A stretch of DNA of 64,000 nt from Methanolobus halotolerans (GTDB taxonomy: Archaea > Halobacteriota > Methanosarcinia > Methanosarcinales > Methanosarcinaceae), in assembly GCF_004745425.1 (NCBI RefSeq), contig NZ_PGGK01000001.1, positions 248,001 through 312,000 of the forward strand. Direction: 5' to 3'. Positions 36,775-46,013 of this stretch are shown one piece after another. The first letter of the stretch is position 1. Every line of letters begins with the position of its first letter. A program made the position numbers and the translations under genes. Below the pieces are notes generated by a model that worked only from the letters and a program-made list of their open reading frames with translations, ran no database searches and had not been told where the DNA came from.

Positions 36775-39099
36775 ATGTCTATAGTCGTATTCACGGAAAA
36801 GAACAAGGCAGCTGCTCAAATTGCGGGAATTCTCAGCGGAGGCGGATTCAACCGTGCATCAATAGATGGTATTCCGGTCTACGACTTCAAAAAAAATGGA
36901 AAAGAATGGCGCATAATGGGCCTTTCCGGGCATATAATGGGCTATGATTTCCCTCCTGAGTACAACAACTGGAAGGAATGCGACCCTGCAGTACTCCTTG
37001 ATATTGACCCTGTAAAGAATGTACTAAAAAAACCATATGCTATCGCCATCTCAAAACTTGCGGGCCATGCAGATGAGCTTATCCTTGCGTGCGACTTTGA
37101 CAGGGAAGGGGAAAACATTGGTTTTGAGGCCAGGTCAATAGCACAAAAAGTTTCAAAGGCTCCTGTAAAAAGGGCACGTTTCTCTTCTCTGTCTGCAGGT
37201 GAGATAAATCAGGCATTTGAAAATCTTCTGGAGCCTGATGAAAACCTGGCAATGTCTGCCGAGGCGCGCCAGATACTCGACCTGAGGATGGGTGCTGCTT
37301 TCACAAGGTTTCTGACGCTTGCTGTCCGGGAGAGGGCTCACACCAAGGGCGTTATTTCAATCGGGCCCTGTCAGACTCCTACATGTGGCTTCGTCTATGA
37401 ACGTGAAAGGCTGATTCGGGATTTTGAATCTAAGGATTTCTGGAAGATCGAGGGTTTGTTCTCTTATTCAGGTAAGGACTTTATGGGAACACATCGGGGC
37501 GGACATATCTATGATAAGGCAAAGGCCGATGGTATATTCAGGCGTATAAAGGACTGCAAGAAAGGTATTGTTGCAAAGAAGAGCGAGAAAGAGTCCGCAA
37601 TTAATCCTCCTTATCCGTTGAACACCACCGAGTTTCTCAAACGAGCCTCCAAGTTTCTGGGAATAAGTCCTGATACTGCCCTTGAGGTCGCTGAACAGTT
37701 ATATCTTGCCGGTTTCACAAGTTATCCGAGGACCGAGACCAACAAATATGCAGATGATTTTGATTTTAAGGCCAGTTTGATCGGTTTCAGCTCTGGCGAG
37801 TTCCGTGAACAGGTCCTGGCCATACTTTCCCAGCCTGAGATTAGATGCAGGAACGGAACGCGGGACGGGCATGACCATCCTCCTATCTATCCCATTAAAG
37901 CTGCAAACAGGCAGGAAGTCGAGAAAAATGTAAGGATGCCGGATGTCTGGAAGGTCTATGACCTTATAGTCCGGCATTTCATTGCTAACCTGATGCCCCC
38001 TGCAGTATTTGATAAGACCCGTCTGGAAGTTCATGTGAGGGATGAGATATTCGATACCACGGGTTCGATAATGAAGGATGCCGGCTGGCTGGCCGTATAT
38101 CCTTTCGAGACCAAGAACGATAAGTTCCTGCCAAATGTGGAACTTAATAAGGAAGTCGATGTCAAAAAGATCAGCAATACCAAGTCCAGGACAACTCCTC
38201 CCAAGAGGCTGACCGAGGCTGAACTGCTGACGCTGATGGATAAGAACGGGATCGGGACCAAAGCCACTGCTCCCTCTCATATTGAGACCAATAAGAAACG
38301 AGGCTATTTTGAAACGAAGGGCAAGTCCATTGCGATCCTTGACACAGGTTTTACTCTCATGGAATCGCTGGATTCCACTGTGCCGATCCTGGTCAAGCCT
38401 GATATCCGTGCTCGTATCGAGGCTCTTATACAGGATGTAGAGGACGGGCAAAAGACGTTTGAGAATTCGCTGGAGGAAGGCTCCCATCTGATCAAAGAGA
38501 TGTACTCCCAGCTCTCTTCGGGCAAGGAGCAGATAGTCATGAAGATGGCCGGGACCATAACCGATGAGAACATATCGTCGGATAAAAAGAACTTCATCGG
38601 CGAATGTCCGGAATGTGGAAGGATGCTTCGTATCATTAATACGGATAAGGGCAGGTTCGTAGGCTGCAGCGGTTATCCGACATGCAAGAAGACCTACTCT
38701 CTCCCGAAGACCGGTGCACTAACTGTGATGCGGTCAAAAGAGTGCAAAAAAGAAGGTGTTGCCATCGTCAAGGTGGGTAACAAATATCATTGGTCTGTTG
38801 GTATGGGTCCGTGTTTTACGTGTGATTCGGAAAAGGTTTGTTTTCCCCCTGATGTGGTCGGACCATGTCCTAAGTGTGATGGGTCTATGTTCATACTGAC
38901 CACCAAGGATACAAGGTTTCTGGCCTGTACCAACAGGTGCGGGTATACACAGTCCCTTCCGAAGGAGGGCAGACTTACGATACAGAAGAAATGCGGCCAG
39001 TGCGACTGGAAACAAATCCGTCTCAAGGCTAAGGATAAAGATGCAACGGAAATGTGCATAAATCTGAGGTGTGCCTCGAGAAGGCCAAACAGAAGTTAA
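36775..39099 (+). CDS. topA: DNA topoisomerase I (type IA)
   Basis: Relaxes negative supercoils through a covalent 5'-phosphotyrosine. At 774 aa it has an N-terminal TOPRIM domain (VVFTEKNKAA, later CDFDREGENIGFE), the active-site region GFTSYPRTETNKY, and three to four C-terminal zinc ribbons, the best being CPECG...CSGYPTC and CPKCDG...C. The open frame runs back to 36535, but the first 80 codons lack topoisomerase similarity. ATG 36775 begins the conserved MSIVVFTEKN after AAGGT. Confidence 0.96.
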   Translation: MSIVVFTEKNKAAAQIAGILSGGGFNRASIDGIPVYDFKKNGKEWRIMGLSGHIMGYDFPPEYNNWKECDPAVLLDIDPVKNVLKKPYAIAISKLAGHADELILACDFDREGENIGFEARSIAQKVSKAPVKRARFSSLSAGEINQAFENLLEPDENLAMSAEARQILDLRMGAAFTRFLTLAVRERAHTKGVISIGPCQTPTCGFVYERERLIRDFESKDFWKIEGLFSYSGKDFMGTHRGGHIYDKAKADGIFRRIKDCKKGIVAKKSEKESAINPPYPLNTTEFLKRASKFLGISPDTALEVAEQLYLAGFTSYPRTETNKYADDFDFKASLIGFSSGEFREQVLAILSQPEIRCRNGTRDGHDHPPIYPIKAANRQEVEKNVRMPDVWKVYDLIVRHFIANLMPPAVFDKTRLEVHVRDEIFDTTGSIMKDAGWLAVYPFETKNDKFLPNVELNKEVDVKKISNTKSRTTPPKRLTEAELLTLMDKNGIGTKATAPSHIETNKKRGYFETKGKSIAILDTGFTLMESLDSTVPILVKPDIRARIEALIQDVEDGQKTFENSLEEGSHLIKEMYSQLSSGKEQIVMKMAGTITDENISSDKKNFIGECPECGRMLRIINTDKGRFVGCSGYPTCKKTYSLPKTGALTVMRSKECKKEGVAIVKVGNKYHWSVGMGPCFTCDSEKVCFPPDVVGPCPKCDGSMFILTTKDTRFLACTNRCGYTQSLPKEGRLTIQKKCGQCDWKQIRLKAKDKDATEMCINLRCASRRPNRS

Positions 39100-39164
39100 T
39101 AAGGCAAACTTGATTTAATGCCAAGGCAAGTATTGTTGAATTAACTAGTATTTTTTGACACATA

Positions 39165-39175
39165 TTTATATATGA
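39165..39175 (+). promoter_or_regulatory. TATA box of RNA candidate 3
   Basis: TTTATATATGA, 30 nt before the predicted 5' end at 39195. It is identical to the element at 32241-32251. ACTAGTATTT at 39144-39153 also precedes RNA candidate 1. Confidence 0.45.
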
Positions 39176-39194
39176 GGAAAACATTCAGTGAATT

Positions 39195-39293
39195 AGAGGC
39201 GAAGATAAGCTACAACCAAATTGCAATCATTTATCCTTTTGGTTGGGTCTGCTATACCTCCAATTCATCTCCACAATGATCATCTTCGTCTCT
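39195..39293 (+). ncRNA. Candidate structured non-coding RNA 3
   Basis: Between topA and the nitroreductase gene, AGAGGCGAAGAT (39195-39206) pairs with ATCTTCGTCTCT (39282-39293). This gives a 12-bp closing helix with one G-T pair around a 99-nt segment. Inside is a perfect 8-bp hairpin CAACCAAA/TTTGGTTG (39213-39220 with 39238-39245). CTATACCTCC (39252-39261) is complementary to ribosome binding sites. The 5' end can alternatively pair with CCTCCAATTC (39257-39266), so two conformations are possible. The promoter is well placed. The family is not recognised. Confidence 0.52.
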
Positions 39294-39818
39294 CTACCTC
39301 CATTTTCTTGAACATTTTTCCTCAAAACATACCTCTTTGAGACCTTTTCTGCTTGTGCCGGAAGCTTCTTGTGCAGGATGGCCGATAGCAATTACTGCCA
39401 TAAGTTCCATTGACCCGGGGCAACTAAGAATCAAGTTAACTTTCTCTTTACTATTCAATATCTCTCCCAGCCAGACCGCGCCAAGCCCCAGGTCACAGCA
39501 TGAAAGAAGCATGTTCTGTATGGCAGCACCTATGGCCTGGATGTCCTTTGTCCGATTGTACATGGTCTCCTGGTCAAGAAATACCGCTATCAGCAGAGGA
39601 GCGCTTCTGATCACTTTTGCGTAATGGGTGCAATCTTCCATCTTCTCCATGGTATCTCTGTTCTGGATGACAATGAATTTCCATGGCTGGTTGTTCAGGC
39701 CCGAGGGTGCCCATCTTGCGGCATTGACAATGGTCTCTATATCCTCGCGGCTGACCTTCTCTTCAGTAAATTCCCTTATACTTCTTCTTGATAGTATAGT
39801 CTCTATTGTTGCTGGCAG
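39294..39818 (-). CDS. Nitroreductase-family flavoprotein
   Basis: An FMN-dependent nitroreductase fold protein of 174 aa. The first standard start (ATG 39650) would remove the essential N-terminal part. In frame upstream are ETILSRRSIREFTEEKVS and ARWAPSGLNNQPWKFIV, the FMN-binding signature. Between the in-frame stop and these there is no ATG, GTG or TTG. CTG at 39816-39818 lies exactly 6 nt after GGAGGT (39825-39830), so I start there. The substrate is unknown. Confidence 0.87.
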   Translation of the reverse strand: MPATIETILSRRSIREFTEEKVSREDIETIVNAARWAPSGLNNQPWKFIVIQNRDTMEKMEDCTHYAKVIRSAPLLIAVFLDQETMYNRTKDIQAIGAAIQNMLLSCCDLGLGAVWLGEILNSKEKVNLILSCPGSMELMAVIAIGHPAQEASGTSRKGLKEVCFEEKCSRKWR

Positions 39819-39875
39819 TTCAATACCTCCGGTTATGATGTAACTATAATGTAATAAACTACGTTAATAAGAAAT

Positions 39876-39902
39876 AAAAAAGATGTGCAGGCCTTCAGGC
39901 CT
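39876..39902 (-). terminator. Terminator of ilvC
   Basis: A stem AGGCC/GGCCT (39889-39893 with 39898-39902), overlapping the ilvC stop codon, is followed on the minus strand by GCACATC and a T6 run. Confidence 0.55.
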
Positions 39903-40908
39903 ACTTTTCGTTGAGTTCGCTGTTTAGCCAGGGCATCTTTGCTCTGATCTGCTTACCAACAACTTCGAGTGGATGCTCCCTGTCTTGTCTTTCCATGGCA
40001 GTGAGCACGGGCCTGTTTGCCTTTCCCTCAAGTACGAACTCGCGGGCAAACTCACCGTTCTGTATCCTCTCAAGAGCATCATACATGGCTTCCCTGGAAA
40101 GCTCGTTGATGACCTGCGGGCCCACGGTCATACCGCCATATTCTGCAGTGTTGGATACTGAGTACCACATCTTGTCAAGTCCGCCCTCGTGGATGAGGTC
40201 AACTATGAGCTTCAGCTCATGACAGGTCTCAAAATATGCCATCTCGGGCTGGTAGCCGGCTTCCACAAGCACCTCGAAGGAGGTCTTGATAAGTGAGGCC
40301 ACGCCACCGCACAGGTCAACCTGTTCTCCGAAGAGATCGGTCTCTGTCTCCTCCCTGAAGCTTGTCTCATAAACTCCTGCACGGGTACATCCGACACCCT
40401 TTGCATGTGCGAGTGCCATCTGTTTAGCATTGCCTGTAGCATCCTGGAACACAGCTATAAGGCCCGGTACTCCTGCACCATCCCTGTAGGTCCTTCTGAC
40501 CAGATGGCCGGGGCTCTTTGGAGCTACCATGTAAACATCTATGTCTTCCTGTGGTCTGATTTGATTGTAGTGGATGTTAAAACCATGTGAGAACACGATG
40601 GCATTCCCTGCTTCAAGACCGGGTTCGATCTGGCTGTAGTATATATCTGACTGTACCTCGTCGGGCAGAAGTATCTGCACGACATCCGCAGCCTTTGCAG
40701 CCTCAGAAACTGTCATGACCTTCAATCCGTCATCTTCTGCCTGTTTCCAGCGTTTGCTGCCCTTTCGCAGACCTACGACCACATCAAGTCCCGAATCATG
40801 AAGATTCTGGGCCTGTGCATGTCCCTGGCTTCCGTAACCCATCACTGCTATTTTCTTATCTTTCAATATGTCAAGATCTGCATCGTTATCATAGAACATC
40901 TGTGCCAT
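39901..40908 (-). CDS. ilvC: Ketol-acid reductoisomerase
   Basis: The second step of valine/isoleucine synthesis: converts acetolactate or acetohydroxybutyrate to the dihydroxy acid with NAD(P)H and Mg2+. A class I enzyme of 335 aa. The Rossmann motif [13 protein letters not shown] is near residue 25, and the C-terminal Mg-binding domain contains [11 protein letters not shown] and the paired acidic residues of [15 protein letters not shown]. Last gene of the ilv block, after ilvN. Confidence 0.97.
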   Translation of the reverse strand: MAQMFYDNDADLDILKDKKIAVMGYGSQGHAQAQNLHDSGLDVVVGLRKGSKRWKQAEDDGLKVMTVSEAAKAADVVQILLPDEVQSDIYYSQIEPGLEAGNAIVFSHGFNIHYNQIRPQEDIDVYMVAPKSPGHLVRRTYRDGAGVPGLIAVFQDATGNAKQMALAHAKGVGCTRAGVYETSFREETETDLFGEQVDLCGGVASLIKTSFEVLVEAGYQPEMAYFETCHELKLIVDLIHEGGLDKMWYSVSNTAEYGGMTVGPQVINELSREAMYDALERIQNGEFAREFVLEGKANRPVLTAMERQDREHPLEVVGKQIRAKMPWLNSELNEK

Positions 40909-40975
40909 TGTCTAGTACCTCTCCTGGAATAATATGGAATAACTACCTATGAAATATTTGCTGTTAACTGTACTT

Positions 40976-41467
40976 TCAGCTTGAAACACCTTTCGCCCCC
41001 CTTCTCAGGGCGACCTTGCCCGTTCTCACCATCTCCTTTATGCCGAAGGGGCGGAATAGCTGCTCGATAGCATCGATCTTTGTCTCATCTCCCGTAACCT
41101 CTATTATCACTGACCGCGGGGCAACATCAATGATCCTGGCACGGAATATGTCGGCTATCTGCATGATCTCCGAGCGGTTGTTCACATCAGAGCTAACCTT
41201 GAAAAGCGCCAGCTCCCTTTCTACCGTTTCTTCGGATTTAAGGTCGGTTACCCTGATCACATCGATGAGCTTGTTGAGCTGTTTTGTGACCTGTTCGAGA
41301 ACATCGTCATCTCCTTTTACAACAATGGTCATACGGGAGATCGTGGGGTCTTCAGTGATTCCTACTGTCAGGCTGTCAATATTGTAGCCTCTCCTTGAGA
41401 ACATGCCTGCGACTCTTGTGAGTACACCGTGTTTGTTCTCAACCAGAACTGAAAGTGTATGCCTCAT
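40976..41467 (-). CDS. ilvN: Acetolactate synthase small (regulatory) subunit
   Basis: A 163-aa subunit with an N-terminal ACT domain ([30 protein letters not shown]) and a C-terminal ferredoxin-like domain. It binds valine and controls the large subunit. The start overlaps the ilvB stop by 4 nt (41464-41467), so expression is coupled. Confidence 0.96.
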   Translation of the reverse strand: MRHTLSVLVENKHGVLTRVAGMFSRRGYNIDSLTVGITEDPTISRMTIVVKGDDDVLEQVTKQLNKLIDVIRVTDLKSEETVERELALFKVSSDVNNRSEIMQIADIFRARIIDVAPRSVIIEVTGDETKIDAIEQLFRPFGIKEMVRTGKVALRRGAKGVSS

Positions 41468-43161
41468 TTTTTCCTCTCCAGGTCAAGTATCTCGTTGATC
41501 GCAGCACCCGCAGGTACCATTGGTGAGACGTTCTCCTCACATTCGACAATGAAATCGATCAGTGTAGGTCTTCCCGATGCAATTGCCTCCTCTATTGCAG
41601 GGCGCACCTCATCACGTTTGGTCGCCCTTATTCCCAGAGCTCCATAGGCTTCTGCAAGTTTTACGAAGTCAACACTGTTCTGAATGCAGGTTGACGAGTA
41701 TCTTCTCTCATAAAAGAGCTCCTGCCACTGCCTGACCATCCCGAGGTAACCATTATTGAAAATAACTATTATGACCGGAACATTCTCCTGCACAGCCGTA
41801 GCCATCTCCTGTGAGTTCATCTGGAAAGAGCCGTCTCCTGAAACATCGAAGACTACCTTGTCGGGTCTGCCTATCTTGGCTCCAATGGCTGCGGGGAAGC
41901 CGTATCCCATGGTCCCGAGCCCGCCTGAGGATATGAAGGTCCGTGGTTCCTTATACCTGAAGTACTGCGCAGCCCACATCTGATGCTGCCCTACTTCAGT
42001 AACGATAATAGCATCCTCGCAAGCCTCTCTTATCTGCTCGATGATGTACTGGGGCTTGATGCCATCTCCTGTGGCAGGTCCTATGTAGTGCAGAGGATAT
42101 TGCTGTTTCCATTCCTCCACCTTTTTCAGCCATTCTTCGGACTGAGCTTTTTCAGCATATTTCATAAGGTGGGAAAGGATCCATTTTGCATCGCCTACTA
42201 TCGGAATGTCTACTTTTATATTCTTTGATATCTCTGCCGGATCGATATCAATATGGATTATCTTTGCGTTGGCTGCAAATGACTTCAGCTTACCCGTGAC
42301 CCTGTCATCGAACCTTACGCCGACAGCAATGAGAAGGTCTGATTCCTGGATCGCATAGTTTGCGTACTTGGTTCCGTGCATACCCGGCATTCCCATGAAC
42401 AGCGGATGGTCACCAGGGAATCCTCCCATTCCCGTCAGGGTGGTGGTAACAGGTGCCTGGATCTTTTCTGCGAGCTTTGTAAGCTCTCCTGCCGCGTCAG
42501 AACTGATAATTCCTCCTCCTGCGTATATTACCGGGTTCTTTGATCTTTTGATCTCAGATGCAGCTTTCTTTATCTGCTGGATGTTACCGTGGTAAGTGGG
42601 ATTGTACCCGCGCAGCTCCACTTTGTCCGGGTAATAGAAGTCTATTTCATCCGTTGTGATATCCTTGGGCAGATCTACAAGTACGGGTCCCGGTCTTCCT
42701 GTGGAAGCGATATGGAATGCCTCCTTGATTATCCGGGGGAGCTCCCTGGCATCCTGTACAAGATAATTGTGTTTGGTGATCGGCATTGTTATGCCTGTGA
42801 TGTTCGCTTCCTGGAATGCGTCGTTACCGATCATCAAACTTGGCACCTGGCCGGTAAAAGCCACCATGGGTATGGAGTCCATGTAAGCGTTCGCAATGCC
42901 TGTGACCAGGTTCGTTGCGCCCGGGCCGGATGTTGCCAGGCATACGCCGGTCTTGCCCGTTGCCCTTGCATACCCTTCTGCAGCATGAGCTGCGGCCTGT
43001 TCATGGCGTACAAGTACATGGCGTATGTTCGAATCATACAGTTCGTCATAAATGGGAAGCAGGACTCCTCCGGGGTATCCGAAAATAGTATCAACGCCTT
43101 CCCTGTACAGGCACTCTATGAGGGCTCTTGCACCTGTCATTTTTTCAGTTGATCCTGTCAT
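41464..43161 (-). CDS. ilvB: Acetolactate synthase large subunit
   Basis: A thiamine-diphosphate enzyme of 565 aa that condenses pyruvate with pyruvate or 2-oxobutyrate. The catalytic Glu lies in [18 protein letters not shown]. The FAD-binding middle domain and the C-terminal ThDP motif ([15 protein letters not shown]...NNGYLGM) are complete. It starts after GAGG with a 6-nt spacer, 63 nt past the LeuA/CimA-like gene, and so is probably in the same transcript. ThDP ties it to thiC. Confidence 0.97.
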   Translation of the reverse strand: MTGSTEKMTGARALIECLYREGVDTIFGYPGGVLLPIYDELYDSNIRHVLVRHEQAAAHAAEGYARATGKTGVCLATSGPGATNLVTGIANAYMDSIPMVAFTGQVPSLMIGNDAFQEANITGITMPITKHNYLVQDARELPRIIKEAFHIASTGRPGPVLVDLPKDITTDEIDFYYPDKVELRGYNPTYHGNIQQIKKAASEIKRSKNPVIYAGGGIISSDAAGELTKLAEKIQAPVTTTLTGMGGFPGDHPLFMGMPGMHGTKYANYAIQESDLLIAVGVRFDDRVTGKLKSFAANAKIIHIDIDPAEISKNIKVDIPIVGDAKWILSHLMKYAEKAQSEEWLKKVEEWKQQYPLHYIGPATGDGIKPQYIIEQIREACEDAIIVTEVGQHQMWAAQYFRYKEPRTFISSGGLGTMGYGFPAAIGAKIGRPDKVVFDVSGDGSFQMNSQEMATAVQENVPVIIVIFNNGYLGMVRQWQELFYERRYSSTCIQNSVDFVKLAEAYGALGIRATKRDEVRPAIEEAIASGRPTLIDFIVECEENVSPMVPAGAAINEILDLERKK

Positions 43162-43224
43162 ATAAATCCTCTATATAATATGTTTTACAATGATCTTTAT
43201 CTTTTTGCAGATATCCTGGTCGGC

Positions 43225-44685
43225 TCATATAAGACGGTTGATACCGTTGAGAAGAGCTTCTACGGATGCCATTACTATGTCTGTACGGGCTCCTCTTGAA
43301 GTGACCATCTTTCCATCCTTTGATAGCTTCACAAGTACCTCTACCAGAGCATCGGTACCTCCGCTGATAGCATCCACATGGTATTCCTCAAGTTGCACAT
43401 CCCCAATGCTTGCAACACCTTTTCTGATACTTGCCAGGGTCGCATCCACAGGTCCGTCTCCGATACCTGCCTCGACAACCTCTCTGCCATCCACCCTGAG
43501 TTTCACGGATGCTGTTGGAGTGACCTTGTTCCCGGAAACAACAGTGTATTCTTCCAGGATGACCTTGGCCTCTCTCTGGATATTGAGCACTGTCTCGGCT
43601 ATGGACTGCAGGTCTGCGTCAGTGACTTTCTTTCCATGGTCTCCGAGCTCCTTTACACGGGCAAGTATCTCATGTAGCTCGATGTCGTCAACCTCAAATC
43701 CCATCTCTTTTACTGCAAGTGTTACAGAGCTCTTGCCTGCATGCTTGCCTAGCACGATCTTACGTTCCCTGCCGATAACATCCGGCTTGATGGGTTCGTA
43801 GGTCGATGTATCCGCCAACAGGCCGTGTACGTGAATGCCTGCCTCGTGGGTGAAAGCATTTCCGCCCACTAAAGATTTGTTCGGAGCCACAGGTATGCCT
43901 GTCAGCCTGCTCACAAGCCTTGATGTCTTGAAGATCTCCTTTGTATTAATGCCGGTATTGCATTTGTATAACCATTCAATGGTCATGACGACTTCTTCCA
44001 GCGACGTGTTGCCTGCCCGCTCACCAATGCCGTTCATAGTTACATGTGCCTGCTTTGAACCTGCTCTTAAGGCTGCAATGGTATTGGCGGTGGCAAGTCC
44101 GAAATCGTCGTGGCAGTGTATGCTTACGGGTGCTTTTACGGCAGATGTGATATCCCTGAACATCTCATCGGTCTTCTCAGGAACCAGTAATCCGACCGTG
44201 TCACAGAAACATAACCTGTCAGCTCCTGCCTGCACACCATCGATGTATAAGGACTTCAAAAACTCCAGGTCCGCCCTTGAGGCATCCTCGCCGCTGAGCT
44301 CTACGATCAGGCCATGCTCTTTGGCATACTCGGTAGTGTCCACAGCCATCTGCCTAACGGTTTCCCTGTCCTTGCGTAACTTAACGCTTATATGGAGATC
44401 GGATACGGGTGCTACAAGGTGGATCGAGTCCACATCACAGGCAAGTGCATGGTCCACATCCTGCTTCATGATCCTGCAGTAGCTGCATATCTCTGCGTTT
44501 AACCCTTCAGCGACCACTGCTCTTATCGACTCGCGTTCACCTTCGGATGTGATGGCGGATCCCGCCTCGATCACATTGACGCCTAACTCATCCAGCTTTG
44601 TGGCAATTGCCACCTTGTCCTCGCTGCTAAGTGCTACGCCTGGTGTCTGTTCGCCGTCTCTGAGAGTTGTGTCTAAAAACCGGAC
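43225..44685 (-). CDS. 2-isopropylmalate/(R)-citramalate synthase family protein
   Basis: A DRE-TIM acyltransferase of about 486 aa that condenses acetyl-CoA with a 2-oxo acid (2-oxoisovalerate for LeuA, pyruvate for CimA). The catalytic start LDTTLRDGEQTPGV, the CHDDFGLATAN metal motif, NGIGERAGN, and a C-terminal LeuA-dimer regulatory domain are present. I cannot choose between LeuA and CimA by eye. The first standard start (44613) would remove LDTTLRDGEQ, so the gene must begin upstream. However, the stretch up to the in-frame stop (44707-44709) has no ATG, GTG or TTG. I report it from the first conserved codon (44685). The real start is unresolved: AUU, AUA, or a one-base indel in a T5 run. 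Confidence 0.88.
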   Translation of the reverse strand, partial: VRFLDTTLRDGEQTPGVALSSEDKVAIATKLDELGVNVIEAGSAITSEGERESIRAVVAEGLNAEICSYCRIMKQDVDHALACDVDSIHLVAPVSDLHISVKLRKDRETVRQMAVDTTEYAKEHGLIVELSGEDASRADLEFLKSLYIDGVQAGADRLCFCDTVGLLVPEKTDEMFRDITSAVKAPVSIHCHDDFGLATANTIAALRAGSKQAHVTMNGIGERAGNTSLEEVVMTIEWLYKCNTGINTKEIFKTSRLVSRLTGIPVAPNKSLVGGNAFTHEAGIHVHGLLADTSTYEPIKPDVIGRERKIVLGKHAGKSSVTLAVKEMGFEVDDIELHEILARVKELGDHGKKVTDADLQSIAETVLNIQREAKVILEEYTVVSGNKVTPTASVKLRVDGREVVEAGIGDGPVDATLASIRKGVASIGDVQLEEYHVDAISGGTDALVEVLVKLSKDGKMVTSRGARTDIVMASVEALLNGINRLI

Positions 44686-44701
44686 ATTTTCAAATAATAT
44701 A

Positions 44702-44774
44702 ATCCCTCACATTTTCTGATCTGTTATCCAATAACAGCCTACAGGGATATTACGAAGTGCTATATATGTATAGC
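44702..44774 (-). promoter_or_regulatory. Promoter and leader of the LeuA/CimA-like gene
   Basis: The minus-strand TATA element lies within the palindrome GCTATATATGTATAGC (44759-44774). Downstream is a perfect 7-bp hairpin CTGTTAT/ATAACAG (44721-44737, 3-nt loop). ATCCCT and AGGGAT (44743-44748 with 44702-44707) can pair around it; the latter covers the ribosome binding site. The outer pairing needs a start upstream of 44748. Confidence 0.45.
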
Positions 44775-44798
44775 GATGAATCTATCACGATTGTACAC

Positions 44799-44825
44799 AA
44801 AAAAAGTATGGCGGGGAGAGCCCCG
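44799..44825 (-). terminator. Terminator of the M42 peptidase gene
   Basis: A stem CGGGG/CCCCG (44812-44816 with 44821-44825) is followed on the minus strand by a T7 run (44799-44805). Confidence 0.65.
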
Positions 44826-44840
44826 TCAGCCAGATCAGGA

Positions 44841-45896
44841 TCAGAAATAGTCGTTTACGTTCTGCACTGCCTTTGTAAGCAGGTCTGCAGAGTATTTGAG
44901 GTCAGCAAGATCAAGCACTTCTACGGGTGAGTGGATATACCTGGTTGCTACACTCAGCACACCTGTGGGGATCCCGTCCCTTGTAAGATGGATCGCAGTT
45001 GCATCGGTGGTACCGCCGTCTCCTACGTCCAGCTGGTAGGGAATATCGTTCTTCTCGGCAGTTTCCCTCAGCCATTTGATCACCCGGGGTGATGCAATGA
45101 TGCCACGGCCGGAAGCGTCTACGACGGTGATGACCCCTCCCTTTCCGGTCTCAAGCACAGAATCCTTTTTCTCAATACCGGGATGGTCGCCGGGTATGGT
45201 CGTATCAATGGCTATGGCTACATCCGGATTTAGTCCGAAGGCTGATGTGCGTGCGCCTTTGAGTCCCACCTCTTCCTGTACGGTTCCCACAACATAGAGG
45301 GTTGCCTTTAAGTCCATCTTAGAGAGCTGCTTCATTGTCTCGATCACGATGGCACAGCCTGCCCTGTTGTCAAAGGCTTTTCCTGTTATCTTGCCGTTTG
45401 CAAGCTTTTTAACTTCCCTGTCCATGGATATAGGGGTGCCTACTTCGATACCCATCTTTTCAGCATCTTCCTTGTCGCTGGCTCCCACGTCGATGAACAT
45501 ATCATCTGACTTGATGGGTTTTTTCCTGTCCTCCTCTTTCATCACATGGGGTGGCTTGGAACCGATGACCCCCGGGATCGGGCCTTTGCTGGTATGCACG
45601 ATGACCCTCTGGCTGTGCAGTGTCTGGTCAAACCAGCCTCCGATCGTCACGAACCTCAAAAAGCCCTTTTCATCGATATATTTTACCATCAGCCCTATCT
45701 CGTCCATATGGGCCGCGAGCATAATGGAGGGACCATCACCTTTCTTGACAACAATGAGGTTCCCCATCTTGTCAGTTCTCATCTCGTCTGCATAAGGCTT
45801 AAGCTCCTCTTCTAAAATGGCCTGTATGTTTCCCTCACTACCGGATATGCCATGAGCATTGGATAATTTTGTAATCAGTTCTTCCATTGTTATCAT
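44841..45896 (-). CDS. M42-family aminopeptidase (TET-like)
   Basis: A cytoplasmic dinuclear-zinc aminopeptidase of 351 aa that degrades peptides in large dodecameric assemblies. Metal and catalytic motifs seen: MLAAHMDEIGLMV, GKAFDNRAGC, VQEEVGLKGA, AIAIDTTIPGD and GDGGTTDATAI. Some family members are annotated as endoglucanases, but peptidase activity is better supported. An in-frame ATG at 45887 is an alternative start; the ribosome binding site is weak for both. Confidence 0.93.
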   Translation of the reverse strand: MITMEELITKLSNAHGISGSEGNIQAILEEELKPYADEMRTDKMGNLIVVKKGDGPSIMLAAHMDEIGLMVKYIDEKGFLRFVTIGGWFDQTLHSQRVIVHTSKGPIPGVIGSKPPHVMKEEDRKKPIKSDDMFIDVGASDKEDAEKMGIEVGTPISMDREVKKLANGKITGKAFDNRAGCAIVIETMKQLSKMDLKATLYVVGTVQEEVGLKGARTSAFGLNPDVAIAIDTTIPGDHPGIEKKDSVLETGKGGVITVVDASGRGIIASPRVIKWLRETAEKNDIPYQLDVGDGGTTDATAIHLTRDGIPTGVLSVATRYIHSPVEVLDLADLKYSADLLTKAVQNVNDYF

Positions 45897-45988
45897 CTTT
45901 TAACTTTAGTCAGGAAAGAATGGAATTGCAGGAATATAAGTTTTGAGTAACGAAAAAAAGAGCTTGAACAAAAAAGAAAGAAAAAGGT

Positions 45989-46013
45989 AAGAGTGAGTTA
46001 TTAACTTACTCTT
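45989..46013 (-). terminator. Terminator of the PEF-CTERM protein gene
   Basis: An 11-bp stem with one G-T pair (45989-45999 with 46003-46013) overlaps the stop codon and is followed on the minus strand by ACC and a T-rich run. Confidence 0.7.

Noticed and set aside
44673-44687. A short ATG-initiated frame (4 codons then TAG) as the true start of the LeuA/CimA-like gene
   Set aside because: It is out of frame as given. It works only if one base is missing from the T5 run, so it is kept as an alternative rather than annotated.
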